Shown here one piece after another: positions 12,810 through 15,811 of a stretch of 15,811 nt of DNA. The stretch lies in assembly GCA_023427085.1 (NCBI GenBank), contig JAEZBO010000188.1, forward strand, positions 1 to 15,811. The letters are read 5' to 3'. Origin of the DNA: Pseudomonadota bacterium (GTDB lineage Bacteria > Pseudomonadota > Gammaproteobacteria > Burkholderiales > Burkholderiaceae_B). The position numbers and the translations under genes were made by a program. The notes beneath the pieces were generated by a model. It worked only from the letters and a program-made list of their open reading frames with translations. It searched no databases and was not told the origin of the DNA. Positions within the stretch are counted from its first letter, which is position 1, and each line of letters begins with the position of its first letter.

Positions 12810-14241
12810 CCACACCGGCACGCTGCTGAAACTGGCCGTCGTCGGCCATACCAATACCGGCAAGACCTCGCTGCTGCGCACCTTGACGCGCGATCCGGGC
12901 TTCGGCGTCGTCGCCGACGAGCCCGGCACCACCCGCCACGTCGAGGGCACCCGGCTGACCATCGAAGGCCGGCCCACGCTCGAGTTGTTCGATACGCCGG
13001 GGCTGGAAGACAGCATCGCCTTGCGCGACTACCTCGAGCACCTGCCCCGCCCGCCCGGCCGGCTCGATGGCCCCGGCCGCGTCGCGCGATTCCTCGACAC
13101 GCCCGAGGCGCGCGGCCGCTTCGAGCAAGAGGCCCGCGTGCTGGCCAAGCTGCTGGCCTGCGACGCCGCGCTGTATGTGGTCGACGCGCGCGATCCGGTG
13201 CTCAGCAAACACCGCGACGAGCTGGCGCTGCTGGCCGATTGCGGCCGCCCGATCCTGCCGGTGCTGAACTTCGTGCACAGCGACAGCCGCCGCACGCCCG
13301 AGTGGCGCGCCGCGCTGGCCCGGCTGGGCCTGCATGCGCTGGTCGAGTTCGACACCGTGGCGCCGGCCATCGACGGCGAGCGGCAGCTCTATACGCGGCT
13401 CGGCCTGCTGCTCGACCAGGCCCACAACAGCGCGCTCGAACGCCTGACCCTCGACCTGGAGACCCAGCGCCACGAGCGCCGCCGCGCGGCGTTGCGGCTG
13501 GTGGCCGAATTGCTGATCGACGCGGCGGCCCTGAAGGTGCCGAGCCAGGCCGACGAGGCCGCCATGCAGGCGGCCGCGCAGTCGCTGCAGGCGCGCGTGC
13601 GGCAACGTGAACAGGCCTGCGTGCTGGCGCTGCTGGCGCTGTACAACTTTCGGGCCAGCGACTACGCGGCCAGCGACCTGCCGCTGACCGGCAATCGCTG
13701 GGGCATGGACCTGTTCAATCCGCAGGCGCTGCGCGACACCGGCATCCAGGTCGGCAAGGGCGCGGCGGCCGGTGCGATGGCGGGCGCCGCGGTCGACATG
13801 ATGATGGCCGGCCTGAGCCTGGGCACCGGCATGCTGGTGGGTGCCGCCGCCGGCGGGCTGTGGCAGGGTGGCGAGCGTTGGGGCAAGCGGCTGCTGGGCC
13901 GGCTGCGCGGCTGGCAGGAACTGAGCGTCGGCGACGACGTGCTGCGCCTGCTGGCGGTGCGCCAATGCCTGCTGGCCGACGCGCTGGAGCGGCGCGGCCA
14001 TGCCGCGCGCGCGCCGGTGACGCTGCAGGCGACCGGCGCCGACTCCTTGCGGCGCGGACCGCTGCCGTCGCCATTGCGCGATGCGCGCGGCCAGCCCAAC
14101 TGGTCGGCCTGCGGCGACGATTACCAGCCCAGCGAGTCGCGCGAAGAGGCCATCGGCCTGCTGGCGCAGGCCTTGCTGGAAGAACGGGCCGAGCGCGCCG
14201 AGAAGGCGCCGGCACGGCGCGCTGGCGAGCCGCGCGGCTGA
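12802..14241 (+). CDS. GTPase/DUF3482-type protein
   Basis: This 479-residue protein has an N-terminal Era/TrmE-like GTPase domain. Walker A/G1 is GHTNTGKT (15-22), the G2 region PGTTRH (41-46) and G3 DTPG (64-67). The usual G4 NKxD is replaced by NFVHSD (156-161), so guanine specificity is not assured. The C-terminal DUF3482-like part has a helical region (about 205-290), then a Gly/Ala-rich hydrophobic stretch (319-352, with GAMAGAAVDMM and GTGMLVGAAAGG) that could insert in or associate with the membrane. GGAGAAGG (12792-12799) precedes the ATG, and the gene overlaps the membrane-protein gene by eight bases. Family function is unknown. A nucleotide-controlled membrane process with its partner is the reasonable inference. 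Confidence 0.87.
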   Translation: MPDHTGTLLKLAVVGHTNTGKTSLLRTLTRDPGFGVVADEPGTTRHVEGTRLTIEGRPTLELFDTPGLEDSIALRDYLEHLPRPPGRLDGPGRVARFLDTPEARGRFEQEARVLAKLLACDAALYVVDARDPVLSKHRDELALLADCGRPILPVLNFVHSDSRRTPEWRAALARLGLHALVEFDTVAPAIDGERQLYTRLGLLLDQAHNSALERLTLDLETQRHERRRAALRLVAELLIDAAALKVPSQADEAAMQAAAQSLQARVRQREQACVLALLALYNFRASDYAASDLPLTGNRWGMDLFNPQALRDTGIQVGKGAAAGAMAGAAVDMMMAGLSLGTGMLVGAAAGGLWQGGERWGKRLLGRLRGWQELSVGDDVLRLLAVRQCLLADALERRGHAARAPVTLQATGADSLRRGPLPSPLRDARGQPNWSACGDDYQPSESREEAIGLLAQALLEERAERAEKAPARRAGEPRG

Positions 14242-14271
14242 TCGATGGCGGCCGCGAACGGCTGCCATCGA
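14242..14271 (+). terminator. Hairpin after the DUF3482 gene, weak terminator candidate
   Basis: TCGATGGC (14242-14249) pairs with GCCATCGA (14264-14271), and the stem continues inward for four more pairs (one G-T) to a GCGAAC loop, 12 pairs in all. It begins directly after the stop codon. No T-run follows. Confidence 0.45.
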
Positions 14272-14296
14272 ACCGCAACACCCGCTCGGGTACAAT
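14268..14296 (+). promoter_or_regulatory. Possible rhlE promoter
   Basis: TACAAT (14291-14296) is a good -10 box with a weak -35 (TCGAAC, 14268-14273). It would give a leader of roughly 165-170 bases before the TTG start. A short ATG frame at 14297-14350 begins too close to the -10 to be in the transcript. Confidence 0.35.
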
Positions 14297-14470
14297 ATGC
14301 TTTCTTCGTGTCCAGCCAATCGGCACGAATTTCGACCGAAGGCAGCCTGACGCCGCATACGCGCGGCGCCTGCCGCGCCATACTGGCGCACCGGTTTTCC
14401 TGTCTCCCTTTGCATCAGCCTGGATTGGAGTCTCTCTTCCCGAGCGACAGGCCGATTGCTGGAGTATTTT

Positions 14471-15811
14471 TTGTCTACCCAGATTACTTTTGCCGACCTC
14501 GCGCTGGCCGAGCCGTTGCTGCGCGCCATCACCGAGGCGGGCTATACGCAACCCACGCCGATCCAGGCCCAAGCCATCCCGCAAGTGCTCAAGGGCGGCG
14601 ACCTGCTGGCCGCCGCACAGACCGGCACCGGCAAGACCGCCGGTTTCACGCTGCCGATCCTGCACCTGCTGCTGCAGCGGCCGATGCCGCAACAGAAGCC
14701 GGGCCGTCCGCGCGTGCTGATCCTGACCCCCACGCGCGAACTGACCGCGCAGGTCGAAGAGTCGGTGCAGACCTACGGCAAGCACACGCCGATCCGCTCG
14801 ATGGTGATGTTCGGCGGCGTCAACATCAACCCGCAGATCACCGCGCTGAAAAAGCCGATCGACATCCTGGTGGCCACCCCCGGCCGCCTGCTCGATCACA
14901 TGGGCCAGCGCACCATCGACCTGTCGGGTGTCGAGATCCTGGTGCTCGACGAAGCCGACCGCATGCTCGACATGGGCTTCATCCGCGACATCCGCAAGGT
15001 GCTGGCCGTGCTGCCCAAGCAGCGCCAGAACCTGCTGTTCTCGGCCACCTTCTCGGACGAGATCCGCACGCTGGCCCGCGGCGTGCTGAACGATCCCGGC
15101 GAGGTCTCGGTGGCCGCGCGCAACACCGCCTCCGAGCGGGTGCACCAGACCGTGCACATGATCGAGCAGGTCCACAAGCGTGACCTGATCAGCCACATCA
15201 TCCGCGAAAGCGGCTGGCATCAGGTACTGGTGTTCACGCGCACCAAGCACGGCGCCAACCGGCTGGCCGAAAAATTGGTCAAGGACGGCCTGCAGGCCGC
15301 CGCGATCCACGGCAACAAGAGCCAGGCCGCCCGCACCCGCGCGCTCGAAGGCTTCAAGCAGGGCAAGGTCGCCGTGCTGGTGGCCACCGACATCGCCGCG
15401 CGCGGCCTGGACATCGACCAGTTGCCGCAAGTGGTCAACTTCGAGCTGCCCAACGTGCCCGAAGACTACGTGCACCGCATCGGCCGCACCGGCCGTGCCG
15501 GCGCGACGGGTTCGGCGGTGTCGCTGGTCGACCCGACCGAGATCAAGCTGCTGCGCGCGATCGAAAGCCTGATCAAGAAGACCATCGAGCGCGTGCCGGT
15601 CACCGACTGGACGCCGGCGCCGCGCAGCGCCGCGCAGATCGCCGAGGACTCGGCCGATGCCAAGCGCGAAGCCGGCCGCAGCGGCCGCGGTTCGCTGGGC
15701 GACCGTCCGTCTTCGTCGCCGCGTGGCGGCCAGGGACAGCGTGGCGGCCAGTCGGGCAACCGCGGCGGTGACCAGGCTGGCCGCGGCGCACGCGGCGGTG
15801 CCGGCCAGGGC
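14471..15811 (+). CDS. rhlE: RhlE-type DEAD-box RNA helicase, 3' end beyond the window
   Basis: 447 residues are visible and the frame is open at the right edge. All core helicase motifs are present in order: Q motif (FADL..., PTPIQAQAIP 28-37), motif I AQTGTGKT (49-56), Ia PTREL (87-91), TPGR (136-139), DEAD (160-163), SAT (191-193), ARGLDI (310-315) and HRIGRTGR (335-342). A C-terminal tail from about 402 is rich in Arg, Gly and Gln with repeated RGG, as in many RhlE-like helicases that act on rRNA and mRNA structure. The start is TTG at 14471, with GGAG (14461-14464) six bases upstream; the Q motif begins soon after and no ATG fits. SrmB/CsdA-like paralogues are possible alternatives, but the overall layout fits RhlE best. 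Confidence 0.95.
   Translation, partial: MSTQITFADLALAEPLLRAITEAGYTQPTPIQAQAIPQVLKGGDLLAAAQTGTGKTAGFTLPILHLLLQRPMPQQKPGRPRVLILTPTRELTAQVEESVQTYGKHTPIRSMVMFGGVNINPQITALKKPIDILVATPGRLLDHMGQRTIDLSGVEILVLDEADRMLDMGFIRDIRKVLAVLPKQRQNLLFSATFSDEIRTLARGVLNDPGEVSVAARNTASERVHQTVHMIEQVHKRDLISHIIRESGWHQVLVFTRTKHGANRLAEKLVKDGLQAAAIHGNKSQAARTRALEGFKQGKVAVLVATDIAARGLDIDQLPQVVNFELPNVPEDYVHRIGRTGRAGATGSAVSLVDPTEIKLLRAIESLIKKTIERVPVTDWTPAPRSAAQIAEDSADAKREAGRSGRGSLGDRPSSSPRGGQGQRGGQSGNRGGDQAGRGARGGAGQG

Noticed and set aside
14297..14350. A 17-codon upstream frame ahead of rhlE.
   Set aside because: Its ATG begins one base after the predicted -10 box, so it would lie upstream of the transcription start.
12505..15475. 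Very long minus-strand frames opposite the GTPase and helicase genes.
   Set aside because: They lack recognisable motifs and mirror GC-rich third positions of real genes on the plus strand with complete domain motifs.
1..15811. CRISPR arrays, insertion sequences, integrases and transposases.
   Set aside because: No regularly spaced repeats, terminal inverted repeats or recombinase-like proteins were seen on either strand.

Overview
This is a GC-rich window from a betaproteobacterium of the order Burkholderiales. The family is most likely Alcaligenaceae (Bordetella/Achromobacter type). That placement is inferred from strong G/C preference at third codon positions, from the look of the proteins, and from the chromosomal order tatABC - trypsin-like protease - Nif3 - mscL - petABC - sspAB - tRNA-Thr; no database search was possible. 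Most of the window is conserved core chromosome. It holds 16 well-supported protein genes (two cut by the window edges), one tRNA gene and several hairpin terminators.

Layout. Bases 1-897 hold the end of tatB and all of tatC, which belong to the twin-arginine export machinery, closed by a strong terminator. Bases 1219-2053 hold two small XRE-type DNA-binding proteins with a similar design. Convergent with them (minus strand, to 3300) is a membrane-anchored HtrA/DegS-type protease with one PDZ domain. Only 20 bp separate its start codon from that of a divergent Nif3-family metal protein (3321-4097). mscL lies on the minus strand (4246-4743). Bases 5034-8015 encode the whole cytochrome bc1 complex (petA Rieske protein, petB cytochrome b, petC cytochrome c1), followed by sspA-sspB (8128-9231) and tRNA-Thr(UGU) (9327-9402).

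Directly after the tRNA is a two-gene unit (9586-10540). It encodes a protein with two membrane segments and a GAF domain, plus a 63-residue protein whose start lies one base after the GAF gene's stop. Its base composition is lower in GC than its neighbours, and I recognise no described system in it. It is the best candidate for accessory, possibly acquired material. rnk (GreA/GreB-fold, RNA polymerase binding) follows on the minus strand. Next is an overlapping pair: a multi-pass membrane protein (DUF2868 type) and a GTPase-like protein (DUF3482 type). These look like one membrane-linked GTPase unit of unknown function. The window ends inside an rhlE-type DEAD-box RNA helicase that starts with TTG.

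The genes connect in several ways. The Rieske protein PetA carries a twin-arginine N-terminus and is a predicted substrate of the Tat translocase encoded 5 kb upstream. PetABC form one respiratory complex. SspB keeps the C-terminal ClpX-docking tail of a ClpXP adaptor, and SspA is its usual operon partner. The least explained parts are the GAF/63-residue unit, the DUF2868-DUF3482 pair, the XRE pair with a 20-codon frame overlapping both genes, and a nested hairpin with a 38-codon frame upstream of rnk.
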